A stretch of 64,000 bases of DNA, taken from contig JANSXP010000032.1 in the NCBI GenBank assembly GCA_024742875.1, positions 1-64,000 of the forward strand. The letters run 5' to 3'. How positions within the stretch are numbered: position 1 is the first letter of the stretch; every line of letters starts with the position of its first letter. Under the pieces are notes generated by a model that had not been told where the DNA came from, made no database searches, and worked only from the letters and a program-made list of their open reading frames with translations. The position numbers and the translations under genes were made by a program. The DNA is from Planctomycetaceae bacterium (GTDB lineage Bacteria; Planctomycetota; Planctomycetia; Planctomycetales; Planctomycetaceae). Positions 28,262-36,961 of the stretch are shown one piece after another.

Positions 28262-28696
28262 GGGAGTGAGATGCGGATTTCTGTCGAAAAGTCGAGGCCC
28301 GACTCATTCACAGTACAACTCTGGCAGCTTATTGGTCAACGGAGTTTGGGAAACTTTGCCGGTTATTTCCGATTCAACATTCGGCCTGTGGGATGGCCAA
28401 CGAGGCGACTGCCAATACGTCCAATACGTTGTTTCTCGTCATCATTACGAGTTCAACTGTGGGGATTAGCATCATTGTGACAGATTTGTCGATGGAATCA
28501 GCTGCAACGTCACGCCCCTGCATCCGGCACGATGCTGCTGACCGGAACCTCAATGGGCGGGTCTTCGTGACATTGGGCGACTTTTCCGCATGTGCCAGCG
28601 CGGGTGAGCCAGGGTGCATTTGAGAAGTTCTGCCGTCCGTAACGATTCGTTAAACATCGATGGAGCGGAACTTTTACCCTCAACGTGGAAATCACC
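28262..28696. other. Intergenic region without a supported gene
   Basis: 435 bases, more AT-rich than the surroundings, upstream of both the Cys/His-rich gene and the 51-residue gene. Probably a divergent promoter region. A 76-codon open frame (28393-28623) has a hydrophobic stretch but no ribosome site or family resemblance. I see nothing else. Confidence 0.45.
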
Positions 28697-28852
28697 ATGT
28701 TTCAGCAACTGAAATCAGGCTTCATGCAGTGGAGCTTTGAGGTCACCAACTACCTGCGTGCAGAAGTCGTTGATCTTGAGCCGCACGAGTACTGCGTTCT
28801 GGCCACCTTCACCATTGCCATTGGCTTTGTCCTGTTGTCCGGACGCCGATAG
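28697..28852 (+). CDS. 51-residue single-pass membrane protein
   Basis: A short gene with ATG at 28697, TAG at 28850-28852, and GTGGAAA eight bases upstream. The product has an amphipathic N-terminal half (MFQQLKSGFMQWSFEVTNY), a charged stretch (AEVVDLEPHEY) and one transmembrane helix (CVLATFTIAIGFVLLSG) ending in two arginines. This order looks designed rather than random. It recalls small planctomycete membrane proteins with an xEPHEY-TM-RR layout, although I cannot name a family. No neighbour suggests a role. Confidence 0.55.
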   Translation: MFQQLKSGFMQWSFEVTNYLRAEVVDLEPHEYCVLATFTIAIGFVLLSGRR

Positions 28853-29013
28853 CCGACAGCGTCTCTCTCCCGAGTGCAGCTCTGGTGAGGCAATGCGATG
28901 TGCGCTCGTCTGCTGAGATGACTGCGCGCGTTGTTGCGTTCCTGATGATCCTGCCGCCTGGCAGCCAGACGCCTTCAGGCGGATGTTGAGCCGGACCCGC
29001 GTCCGTCCGGGAT

Positions 29014-30906
29014 CTATTGCGGAATCAGTGTGCGAGCAAATTTTCGCATACTCGCGCGTTCTTCAGCGGACAGCAGAGGCCCCGGAACATCCTGCAGGCG
29101 GAGCTGGTCATGAAACGTCAGTTCCGACAGTGGTTCCGGAAAGAACCAGACACCCGGGAAGCGGTTGCGGACGACTGCCGTTCGCGCTTCGTCACGCGGC
29201 GGGCCGTAGATCACAATGGGAATCTCACGCGTACGAAAGTCGGCTCGCAGATTGGCAACAGTGCTGGCCGCATCCCAGCGTAGCGCATTGCTGTGCAGCA
29301 GGACCAGTTCGCATGACATCTGCTGGGTTGCTTCGACAAAGCCTGCCGATCCGCTGCTGGTCGTCACGGCACTATAAGACTGGCTGAGGGGGCTGTCTTT
29401 CCGGCTGCGGGCCTGCTGCAGTTGTTCGATACTGATGCCCAGTTCAACGGCGAGACCACCATCGGTTGGCGGAGCTCCGGTGCTCATACGGACTGCATTG
29501 CCCGCAGATTCCAGAAGACTGGTTCCTGCCACCGCAGCGGAGGACAGTCCTTCCCCTCTGCGAGAGTCAATCACCACAGCTTCGTTATTTAATGCGGCTG
29601 CACCGAACACCGTAATCAGCTGATCAATGCGGTGGTCTTTCACGCCGATCGCATTCACCATCCCACTGCCCAGCAGCCGGACGCGGGTGTCGCCGGCAAT
29701 CAGGAGCGGACGGTGCAATCCTGGGTTGTCCCGCAGCACGGCCAGTGCGGTGGAGGTGTCAACCAGCAGTTCCAGAATGGCCGAAGGACTGCCGCTGCTG
29801 ATCGCCATTTCCAGAGCCACCGCATCGACAGAACCTGCTGTGGCGGACGCCGCCTGGCCCTGCAGGCTGGCGGCATCGATGTTTGGCCACCGCGACGGAT
29901 AACCTTTCTGCGCCGCTGCACAGACTTTCTGCGCGGCGAGGCAATATTCACTGTCCGGGGCAATCGCCAATGCGTTGTCCACCAGCTGCACAGCCCGCGC
30001 CAGCGATGCCACACCGAAGTTCAGGTTCTCGGCGCTCATTCGTCCACCCAGTTGCCGATCGACACGAAGGGCGGATTCCGTCGGAAACCGGGTGTCAATC
30101 TGTTTGATCAGCTGCAGTGCCTCATTCACCAGCAGATCGACGGCAGCTCCGTCTGAAGCCATCTCCACAGGATGACGCGAGGTGAGTTTTTGAACGGCCG
30201 CTTTGGCGACGGCAGCAATCTCCGCGTCCTGGGCGAAGGCAAATGGCAGCACATCACGGGCCATCTGTTCATCCCGTGCTTTTCCCAGCAGCTGGAGAAT
30301 TCGGATCTGTCCAGGCGTGTCCGCCGCCGGGAGTTCGGCCAGCAGGCCAAACCGAAACCGGCGGGCGTGTCGTTTCAGAATCTGATCGGCGACGGCGCCC
30401 TGCGGACTGTTCGTGTCAGCCTTCAGCAGAGGGGCGGCCGCCGCGCTTTGTGCAGAGAGGATTCGCAGGATGGCATCTTTTTCGGTGGTTGTGCTGGTGC
30501 CCAGCTGTTCGATGAGTCTTTCAACAGTGGATGCGGAGGCTGGCTCCCGCAGGCTTGCCTCGTTGATGAGTCGCAGCAGCTGACGCCCCGCTGGTGCCAG
30601 CGAAGGGTTGGCACTCAGATCCAGAAACGTCCCGATACCAAACTCCTGCCGCAGCTGCAGCAGTGTGTTTGCGCCGGGCTGGTTGTCGACGAGTTCCTGC
30701 AGGTAGCCCAAAGCCAGATCAGATCGCCCCAGTGATTCGGCAATCACGGCCCCCCGCACGCGCTTGGAAGGGGTTTCCGGCGGAAACTGAAACAGGTCGT
30801 CCCCTTCCTCCAGCTGTCCGAAAGCGGGAAGTGTCAACAGCAGCGCCACGAGGCCGGTGGACAGTCGAAGGACGCGGGATTTGCAGTTCGGCCAAAGTGA
30901 AAGCAT
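29014..30906 (-). CDS. Secreted repeat protein with C-terminal receiver-like domain
   Basis: 630 residues from the ATG at 30906, which begins a signal peptide ending at PAFG near residue 30. The first ~340 residues are helical and repetitive (ALGYLQELVDNQPGAN, LLRLINEASL, ILQLLGKARDEQMARDVLPFA), consistent with HEAT/TPR-like scaffolding. From about residue 430 the pattern becomes that of a response-regulator receiver fold. QLITVFGAAALNNEAVVIDS would be strand 1/2, CELVLLHSNALRWDA (532 on) would be strand 3, and REIPIVIYGPPRDE would be strand 4. The usual phospho-Asp (LLD) is replaced by His (LLH), so it would be a pseudo-receiver. A receiver-like domain behind a signal peptide is odd. Function unknown. 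Confidence 0.75.
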   Translation of the reverse strand: MLSLWPNCKSRVLRLSTGLVALLLTLPAFGQLEEGDDLFQFPPETPSKRVRGAVIAESLGRSDLALGYLQELVDNQPGANTLLQLRQEFGIGTFLDLSANPSLAPAGRQLLRLINEASLREPASASTVERLIEQLGTSTTTEKDAILRILSAQSAAAAPLLKADTNSPQGAVADQILKRHARRFRFGLLAELPAADTPGQIRILQLLGKARDEQMARDVLPFAFAQDAEIAAVAKAAVQKLTSRHPVEMASDGAAVDLLVNEALQLIKQIDTRFPTESALRVDRQLGGRMSAENLNFGVASLARAVQLVDNALAIAPDSEYCLAAQKVCAAAQKGYPSRWPNIDAASLQGQAASATAGSVDAVALEMAISSGSPSAILELLVDTSTALAVLRDNPGLHRPLLIAGDTRVRLLGSGMVNAIGVKDHRIDQLITVFGAAALNNEAVVIDSRRGEGLSSAAVAGTSLLESAGNAVRMSTGAPPTDGGLAVELGISIEQLQQARSRKDSPLSQSYSAVTTSSGSAGFVEATQQMSCELVLLHSNALRWDAASTVANLRADFRTREIPIVIYGPPRDEARTAVVRNRFPGVWFFPEPLSELTFHDQLRLQDVPGPLLSAEERASMRKFARTLIPQ

Positions 30907-31372
30907 CTGCCAGGCTCTCGGGAGGAGATTCTCGGGGTTAAACACAGCCACGTCATTTTGAGAGCCACGAAATGGCAAGTCCAGAACTGGTTTGCAGTTC
31001 GGCGACCGTTTCTGATTGCCTGCCGTCGGTGCGCAAGACACGACCGGACATGCCCTCATCGTCTGTCTGATCATCGACGCAATGCCGGGAAGCGATTGGA
31101 CGACAAAGGCCTCCCCGCCGCGAAGAGGGCAACTCGCAGACTTCTGTAGCGAATTTGCCACCGAATTTGCCGATTTTGCGGGCTCGCGTCAATTCCCGCG
31201 ATCAGCCATAGACAGCGTGAGCAGAGGGCATGGAGCGGTTCAAATTGCAGTTTGCGGAAGATTCCTGATTGCGCTGCGATTCTGCCGGAGCTGATGTCAC
31301 TTACTGCAGTGGGCTGATACACTGAATGTCCCGCATGATAGTCCCACCTTCGGTCTGACGAGTCCCGCTGCC
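30907..31372. other. Divergent intergenic region
   Basis: 466 bases between the secreted repeat protein and the DUF1549/1553 gene. The frames across it have no coding signature. It should hold the promoters of both genes, but no box stands out. Confidence 0.45.
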
Positions 31373-33937
31373 ATGACTTGTTCCCAGCCACGATACTGTA
31401 CGGCCCTGCTCGTCCTGGGCATCGCTCATATTCAGTGCGTCTCGTCCTGTTTGGCGGACGACGACGGAATCGAATTCTTCGAAAACAACATCCGACCGAT
31501 TCTTGTCGATCACTGCTACGAGTGTCACTCGTCGGAAACCGACGAACCGGCTGGAGGGCTGCTGCTGGACACTCGCGATGGAATCCGCGAAGGCGGAGAA
31601 ACGGGGCCGGCCGTGGTGCCCGAAGACGTCGACGAAAGCCTGCTGATTTCCGCAATCGAATACAGCGATCTGGAAATGCCTCCAGACGAAAAACTGGATG
31701 ATGAGATCATTGCCCAGTTTCGCGAGTGGATCGAAATGGGGGCGCCTGATCCACGAGATGGCGAAGATGACGAGCCGTCCGACATGGCGGCCGAACCCCC
31801 AGCGACCGAACCACTCTGGTCACTGCAGCCGCTGGTGCCTCACACTCCTCCGCAGGCAGTGGACTGGTCGCGGTCAGTCGTGGATCAGTTTGTTTTCGAG
31901 CGAATGAAGCAGGCTGGACTGCAACCGGCTCGCCAGGCAGATCCTGTCGTACTGCTGCGTCGGCTGTCGTTTGATCTGGTCGGACTGCCGCCAGAGCAAA
32001 AAGACATTCACGATCTCCATGCCACCGCGGATGAGCGGCGAAATGAGTTTTTTGCGCAGTATGTCGACAGGCTGCTCGCATCGCCGCAGTATGGCGAACG
32101 GTGGGCACGCCACTGGCTGGATGTCGCCCGCTATGGGGAGTCCGCCGGATCCAGTCGCGATGTGCTGATGCTGTATTCGTGGCGATACCGGGACTACGTG
32201 ATTGACGCCTTCAACGGCGATATACCCTGGCCCGATTTCGTCCGTCAGCAGGTGGCCGGTGATCTGCTGCCGGCAGACACTGATGAGGAGCGTCGCCGCA
32301 ATCTGGTGGCGACGGGGTTGCTGGCCATTGGCTCCAAATCACTCAACGGCGGCAACCTGACGCTGGATATTGCCGATGATCAGATTGACGTGGTCAGCAA
32401 AGCGTTCATGGGACTCACCGTCAGTTGTGCTCGCTGCCACGATCACAAGTTTGATCCGATTCCCACGGCAGACTACTACGCGCTGGCGGGCATTTTTCGT
32501 AACACCCAGACGTTTTACGGAGGCAGTACACGTCGGCCGGGGACACTCAACGATCGCATGAAGGTCTACTTTCCACTGTCTGCAGAGTTTGCCGACCATG
32601 TGGACGACGTGCGGAAGATCAACGCAGAGGTGGCCCGCCTGACTAAAAAACTCAACCCGGTCAAAAAGCGAACACAGGCCATTGAAAAACGACTTCCGAA
32701 AGACTGGAAGACCCTGCTGAATACGATGGAGGCCGCCGACACTAACGCCGAGGGCGAGTCCGACGTCGATACGAACGCCCGCAAGTCGCCGTCAATTTCA
32801 GCCGATGTCCGCAAGCAGCTGAACCTCTATCGAAAAACCATGGCAGAGATGCAGGATCTGAGCAGTCAGATTCGCACGGCTCGGCAACAGCTGGCTGAAC
32901 TGCCCGATCCGTCGTTTGCGTTCGCGGTCAAAGAGACGGCCAAACCGCGCGACTTTCCGATTCAAATTCGTGGAGACCGCACGAAGGCCGGAGATGTTGT
33001 GCCGCGAGGATTTCTCTCCTGCATCAGCGGACCGCAAGTCGCCGAGATTCCGGCAGGGGAAAGTGGACGACGCCAGCTGGCACAATGGCTCGCTCATCCG
33101 GACCATCCGCTGACATCACGTGTGATCGTCAATCGTGTCTGGCAGCATCTTTTTGGTGTCGGGCTTGTGGAAACGTCCAACAATTTCGGAGAATCCGGCA
33201 GCCGCCCCACTCACCCCGAACTGCTCGATTTTCTGGCATTGAAATTCCAAAACGAACATCGGGGCTCTTTAAAGACCCTCATCCGCGAACTGGTCCTCAC
33301 CGCCACATACCAGCAGTCTGTTGATGGCCGTGAGGCTGGCTGGGACACGGATCCCTCCAACACGCTGTACTGGCGAGCCAACAGACGTCGGCTGGAAGCG
33401 GAAGCCATTCGTGACGCCATGCTGCACGCGGCAGGCCGGCTGGACCTGAACCGCCCGGAAGGCTCTCTCGTGCAGCAGGTGGGTGAAGGGGAAGTGGGGC
33501 GCAACATTGATACAAAACCGCTGGAGCAGTCTTTCCCTCACCGCAGCGTTTATCTGCCCGTGATTCGCGGGCTGCTGCCCGAGTTTCTGAAAGTGTTTGA
33601 TTTTCCGGAACCCAGTAATCCCATCGCCCGACGCAGCGTGACCAACGTCCCCACCCAGTCCCTGTTTTTGATGAACAGTCCGTTTGTAATGGCTCAGGCT
33701 CAGGCCGCCGCCGAACTCATTTGTGAGGCGGCCAGCGATTCTTCCCAGCGCTGCGTCCTGTTGTGGGAACGCTGTCTCAGTCGCCGTCCGACAGCTGCCG
33801 AGATCAGGATGGCGAACTCCTTCCTGGCAGAGTGGGAGACCACGACTGCCGATGGGAATACCACCGTCGGGCCGGACGCCTGGACGGCCCTGACGCTCAG
33901 TGTGATGGGTTCTGCCGAATTTCGATTTGTGGATTGA
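31373..33937 (+). CDS. Cytochrome c/DUF1549/DUF1553 protein
   Basis: 854 residues. A signal peptide (cleavage after SCLA near residue 28) is followed by a planctomycete cytochrome-c-type domain with one heme motif CYECH (residues 48-52) and a distal MPP. DUF1549 begins around residue 163 (VVDQFVFERMKQAGL, RRLSFDLVGLPP, RWARHWLDVARYGES). A coiled-coil-like Lys/Glu-rich insert lies at about 410-510. DUF1553 starts near residue 575 (HPLTSRVIVNRVWQHLFG) and includes NPIARRSVTNVPTQSLFLMNSP. These large periplasmic proteins are a hallmark of planctomycetes and are nearly always next to a DUF1501 gene, as here (nine bases downstream). Biochemical role is unproven. A link to sulfated-polysaccharide use is only inferred from genomic association. 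Confidence 0.93.
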   Translation: MTCSQPRYCTALLVLGIAHIQCVSSCLADDDGIEFFENNIRPILVDHCYECHSSETDEPAGGLLLDTRDGIREGGETGPAVVPEDVDESLLISAIEYSDLEMPPDEKLDDEIIAQFREWIEMGAPDPRDGEDDEPSDMAAEPPATEPLWSLQPLVPHTPPQAVDWSRSVVDQFVFERMKQAGLQPARQADPVVLLRRLSFDLVGLPPEQKDIHDLHATADERRNEFFAQYVDRLLASPQYGERWARHWLDVARYGESAGSSRDVLMLYSWRYRDYVIDAFNGDIPWPDFVRQQVAGDLLPADTDEERRRNLVATGLLAIGSKSLNGGNLTLDIADDQIDVVSKAFMGLTVSCARCHDHKFDPIPTADYYALAGIFRNTQTFYGGSTRRPGTLNDRMKVYFPLSAEFADHVDDVRKINAEVARLTKKLNPVKKRTQAIEKRLPKDWKTLLNTMEAADTNAEGESDVDTNARKSPSISADVRKQLNLYRKTMAEMQDLSSQIRTARQQLAELPDPSFAFAVKETAKPRDFPIQIRGDRTKAGDVVPRGFLSCISGPQVAEIPAGESGRRQLAQWLAHPDHPLTSRVIVNRVWQHLFGVGLVETSNNFGESGSRPTHPELLDFLALKFQNEHRGSLKTLIRELVLTATYQQSVDGREAGWDTDPSNTLYWRANRRRLEAEAIRDAMLHAAGRLDLNRPEGSLVQQVGEGEVGRNIDTKPLEQSFPHRSVYLPVIRGLLPEFLKVFDFPEPSNPIARRSVTNVPTQSLFLMNSPFVMAQAQAAAELICEAASDSSQRCVLLWERCLSRRPTAAEIRMANSFLAEWETTTADGNTTVGPDAWTALTLSVMGSAEFRFVD

Positions 33938-33946
33938 GAGGTCGCT

Positions 33947-35359
33947 GTGACAGAGATTCTGACAACACCCTGCTCTCGTCGGTCGGCCCTGTCTTCGGCC
34001 ACGTGTGGATTCGGGTATCTGGCGTTCGCGCAGATGGCGGCCGCCGAATCGCGTTCGTCAAGTGCCACCGATGCGAAGGCCACCGCGCGGCCGAGTGCTC
34101 TGGCTCCCCGCGAACCTCACTTTGCGTCGCGGGCCAAACGACTGATCTTTCTGCACATGCGTGGCGGTCCGTCCGCAATGGAAACATTCGAGCCGAAGCC
34201 GGAACTCGACAAAAGAGCGGGAGAGAAAGCGAAGGGAAATCGACGTCTGACACCGTCTCACTGGGCGTGGAAACGTCGTGGTGACAGTGGTCTGTGGGTG
34301 TCCGACTTGCTGCCGTATCAGGCTGAGGTGGCCGATGAATTGTGCGTGCTGTCCGGCATGCACACGGACATTTCCAATCACACGCCCGCCATGCTGCAGT
34401 TGCACACCGGCAGTTTTCAGTTCACCCGCCCTTCGCTGGGTGCGTGGGTGCTGTATGGTCTGGGAACAGAAAACAGTGACCTGCCCGGTTTCGTCAGTTT
34501 GTGTCCGCCCGTGATTAACGGTGGCGCCAACAACTATGGCTCTGCCTTTTTGCCGGCCGTGTATCAGGGAGTCGCGCTGGCGGACATCAAGACGCCCATC
34601 AAAGATGCGAAGATTCGCAACCTGCAGAATCCTCACCTGACAACGGTACAGCAGCGACGCCAGCTGGATCTGGTGCAGGCCATGAACACGGGTCTGGCAA
34701 ACGCCAATCCACAGGACACCCGCATTGGAGGCGTGATCGAATCCTATGAACGCGCCTTTCGGATGCAGACCGCGCTGCCGGATGTCATGGATCTGAGTCA
34801 GGAAACCCAGGCCACACTGGATATGTACGGCATTGGTGAGGGCAGGCCGAGTGATAACTTTGGTCGGCAGTGTCTGATTGCCCGCCGCATGATTGAGGCG
34901 GGTGTGCGGCACGTGGAATGCTGCGATGAATTCTGGGATCAGCACAGCGCGCTGACGCGTGGTCACGAAGCACGGGCCGCGTCTGTGGATCAGGGGTCTG
35001 CGGCGCTGATCAAAGACCTGCGACAGCGGGGGTTACTGGATGACACACTCGTTGTCTGGGGAGGAGAGTTCGGCCGCACTCCGGACACGGCGAAAAAAGA
35101 TCTCGATGGTCGCGACCACAATGCCAATGGCTACACGATGTGGCTCGCCGGCGGTGGCACGAAGGGCGGAATCCGCTACGGAGCGACCGATGAACTGGGC
35201 TACAAAGCGGTGGAAGGTCGTGTCCACCTGCATGATCTGCACGCCACAGTCCTGCATTTGATGGGGCTGGACCATACTAAACTCACCTACCGCTATGCCG
35301 GTCGTGACTTCCGGCTGACCGATGTGCATGGCCGCGTCGTGCAGGATGTGTTGGCTTGA
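33947..35359 (+). CDS. DUF1501 protein with twin-arginine-like leader
   Basis: 470 residues, GTG start at 33947 with GAGAGG six bases upstream. The N-terminus SRRSALSSATCGFGYLAFAQ resembles a Tat signal, common in this family. The DUF1501 core shows RAKRLIFLHMRGGPS, METFEPKPELD, SGMHTDISNHTPAMLQLHTG, LVVWGGEFGRTPD, GRDHNANGYTMWLAGGG and the closing LHDLHATVLHLMGLDH. This is an alkaline-phosphatase/sulfatase-like fold, but whether it is a hydrolase is not established. It forms an almost certain operon with the DUF1549/1553 gene. The two are expected to work together in the periplasm. Confidence 0.93.
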   Translation: MTEILTTPCSRRSALSSATCGFGYLAFAQMAAAESRSSSATDAKATARPSALAPREPHFASRAKRLIFLHMRGGPSAMETFEPKPELDKRAGEKAKGNRRLTPSHWAWKRRGDSGLWVSDLLPYQAEVADELCVLSGMHTDISNHTPAMLQLHTGSFQFTRPSLGAWVLYGLGTENSDLPGFVSLCPPVINGGANNYGSAFLPAVYQGVALADIKTPIKDAKIRNLQNPHLTTVQQRRQLDLVQAMNTGLANANPQDTRIGGVIESYERAFRMQTALPDVMDLSQETQATLDMYGIGEGRPSDNFGRQCLIARRMIEAGVRHVECCDEFWDQHSALTRGHEARAASVDQGSAALIKDLRQRGLLDDTLVVWGGEFGRTPDTAKKDLDGRDHNANGYTMWLAGGGTKGGIRYGATDELGYKAVEGRVHLHDLHATVLHLMGLDHTKLTYRYAGRDFRLTDVHGRVVQDVLA

Positions 35360-35565
35360 TGACACATTGCCGTTGAGCGACGTGATTTTGGCAAAACGGC
35401 CGAACCTGGCAGAATTCCCGGGAACCTGAGTCCCGGTTTGCGGATCTGCCGAAACGGGGACCGCGGCCAGTTGCATTGCTGGCGGCCGCTTTTCAAACTG
35501 CCTTCCCAGATTTTCCACCAGACGACCGACCGTTCATCGGCCGATGAACGATATGGAATGAAGTT

Positions 35566-36831
35566 ATGTCCAGCGTGAAGCCACTGCCCTTCGACGAAGC
35601 CACCGTTCGAGCCATTGCCGAAAAGTACCCAACGCCGTTCTACCTGTACGACGAAAAGGGAATTCGGGAAACCTGCCGCACGCTGAACAAAGCGTTCGCC
35701 TGGAGCGAGGGTTTCAAAAACTATTTTGCCGTTAAGGCGACACCCAATCCGCACATTCTGGAAATCGTCAAATCAGAAGGCCTGGGAGGAGACTGCTCCA
35801 GTAAGGCCGAGCTGATTCTCAGCGAAACGGTGGGACTCACGGGCGAGGACATCATGTTCACGTCTAACAATACGCCTGTAGAAGAATACCGGGCCGCCAA
35901 AGATTTGGGGGCGGTACTGAACCTGGACGACATCAGCCACATTGAATACGTCGATGAACATCTGGGACTGCCCGATCTGGTTTCCTTTCGATTCAATCCG
36001 GGACCAGCCCGCACGGGAAATGTGATCATTGGCAATCCCTCTGAGGCCAAATACGGGTTCACGGAAGAACAGCTGTTCGAGGGTTACCGTATGCTGCAGC
36101 AGCGAGGTGTGAAGCGTTTTGCCCTGCACACCATGGTGGCCAGCAATGAACTGGATGGCAGTTTCTTTGTGGAAACGGCGCGGATGCTGTTTGATCTGGC
36201 GATTCGCATCCACAAAGAACTGGGTATTCGCATTGAGTTTGTCAACCTGGGTGGTGGTATTGGGATCCCCTATCGGCCCGAGGAAGGGCCCGTGGATCTG
36301 ATGGCCCTGGGACGCAATATTGAGAAGCTGTACCAGGAAATGATCGTGCCAGCAGATCTGCATCCGCTGCGAGTCGTGCTGGAAAACGGACGCATGGTGA
36401 CCGGGCCACACGGCTATCTGGTGACAGAGTGTATTCATCACAAACACATCTATCGGGACTACGTGGGCGTGGATGCATCTATGGCCAACCTGATGCGCCC
36501 GGGGATGTATGGCGCCTATCACCACATCAGTGTGCTGGGCAAAGAAAATGCGCCACACGACCGAGTGGTGGATGTGGTTGGTTCGCTGTGTGAAAACAAC
36601 GATAAGTTTGCCATCGAACGTTCGCTGCCCGAAATTGAACGTGGCGATCTGCTCGTCATTCACGATTCCGGCGCGCACGGTCATGCGATGGGTTTCCAGT
36701 ACAACGGAAAGCTTCGCAGTGCGGAACTTCTGCTGAAGGAAAACGGCGAGGTTGAACTGATTCGTCGCGCCGAAACCTATGAAGACTATTTCGCCACCGT
36801 CGACTTCGCGCCGTTTGCCGTGCCGCAGTAG
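35566..36831 (+). CDS. lysA: Diaminopimelate decarboxylase
   Basis: 421 residues. This PLP enzyme makes lysine from meso-diaminopimelate, the last step of the pathway. The PLP lysine is in YFAVKATPN (near residue 58), followed by GLGGDCSSKAELI. The PLP-phosphate loop is GGGIGIPY. ENGRMVTGPHGYLVTE carries the substrate Arg region, and GSLCENNDKFA holds the active-site Cys from the partner subunit. The stop TAG (36829-36831) lies in the first unit of a 15-base tandem repeat, in which all later units read TCG at that place. A lone gene with no dap neighbours. Confidence 0.94.
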   Translation: MSSVKPLPFDEATVRAIAEKYPTPFYLYDEKGIRETCRTLNKAFAWSEGFKNYFAVKATPNPHILEIVKSEGLGGDCSSKAELILSETVGLTGEDIMFTSNNTPVEEYRAAKDLGAVLNLDDISHIEYVDEHLGLPDLVSFRFNPGPARTGNVIIGNPSEAKYGFTEEQLFEGYRMLQQRGVKRFALHTMVASNELDGSFFVETARMLFDLAIRIHKELGIRIEFVNLGGGIGIPYRPEEGPVDLMALGRNIEKLYQEMIVPADLHPLRVVLENGRMVTGPHGYLVTECIHHKHIYRDYVGVDASMANLMRPGMYGAYHHISVLGKENAPHDRVVDVVGSLCENNDKFAIERSLPEIERGDLLVIHDSGAHGHAMGFQYNGKLRSAELLLKENGEVELIRRAETYEDYFATVDFAPFAVPQ

Positions 36832-36908
36832 TTCGTGCCGCAGTCGTTCGTGCCGCAGTCGTTCGAGCCGCAGTCGTTCGAGCCGCAGTCGTTCGTGCGG
36901 CAGTCGTT
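36819..36908. repeat. 15-base tandem repeat, six units, across the lysA stop codon
   Basis: Six contiguous units of CGTGCCGCAGTCGTT (36819-36833, then every 15 bases to 36908), with point changes (CGAGCCG in units 4-5, CGTGCGG in unit 6). Unit 1 has CAGTAG where the others have CAGTCG, and this A makes the lysA stop. Read through in the lysA frame, the repeat would encode pentapeptides of the type FVPQS up to a TGA at 36952-36954. Confidence 0.9.
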
Positions 36909-36961
36909 CGTGCGATTGACGCAGATCGATGAGGCCGTTGGCCGAATGCTGTGAGCTTCGG

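Noticed and set aside
28393-28623. 76-codon frame with a hydrophobic segment
   Set aside because: No ribosome site, biased composition after the segment, and no resemblance to a family.
36819-36908. CRISPR-like direct repeats
   Set aside because: Units are contiguous 15-mers with no spacers and no cas genes; a simple tandem repeat.
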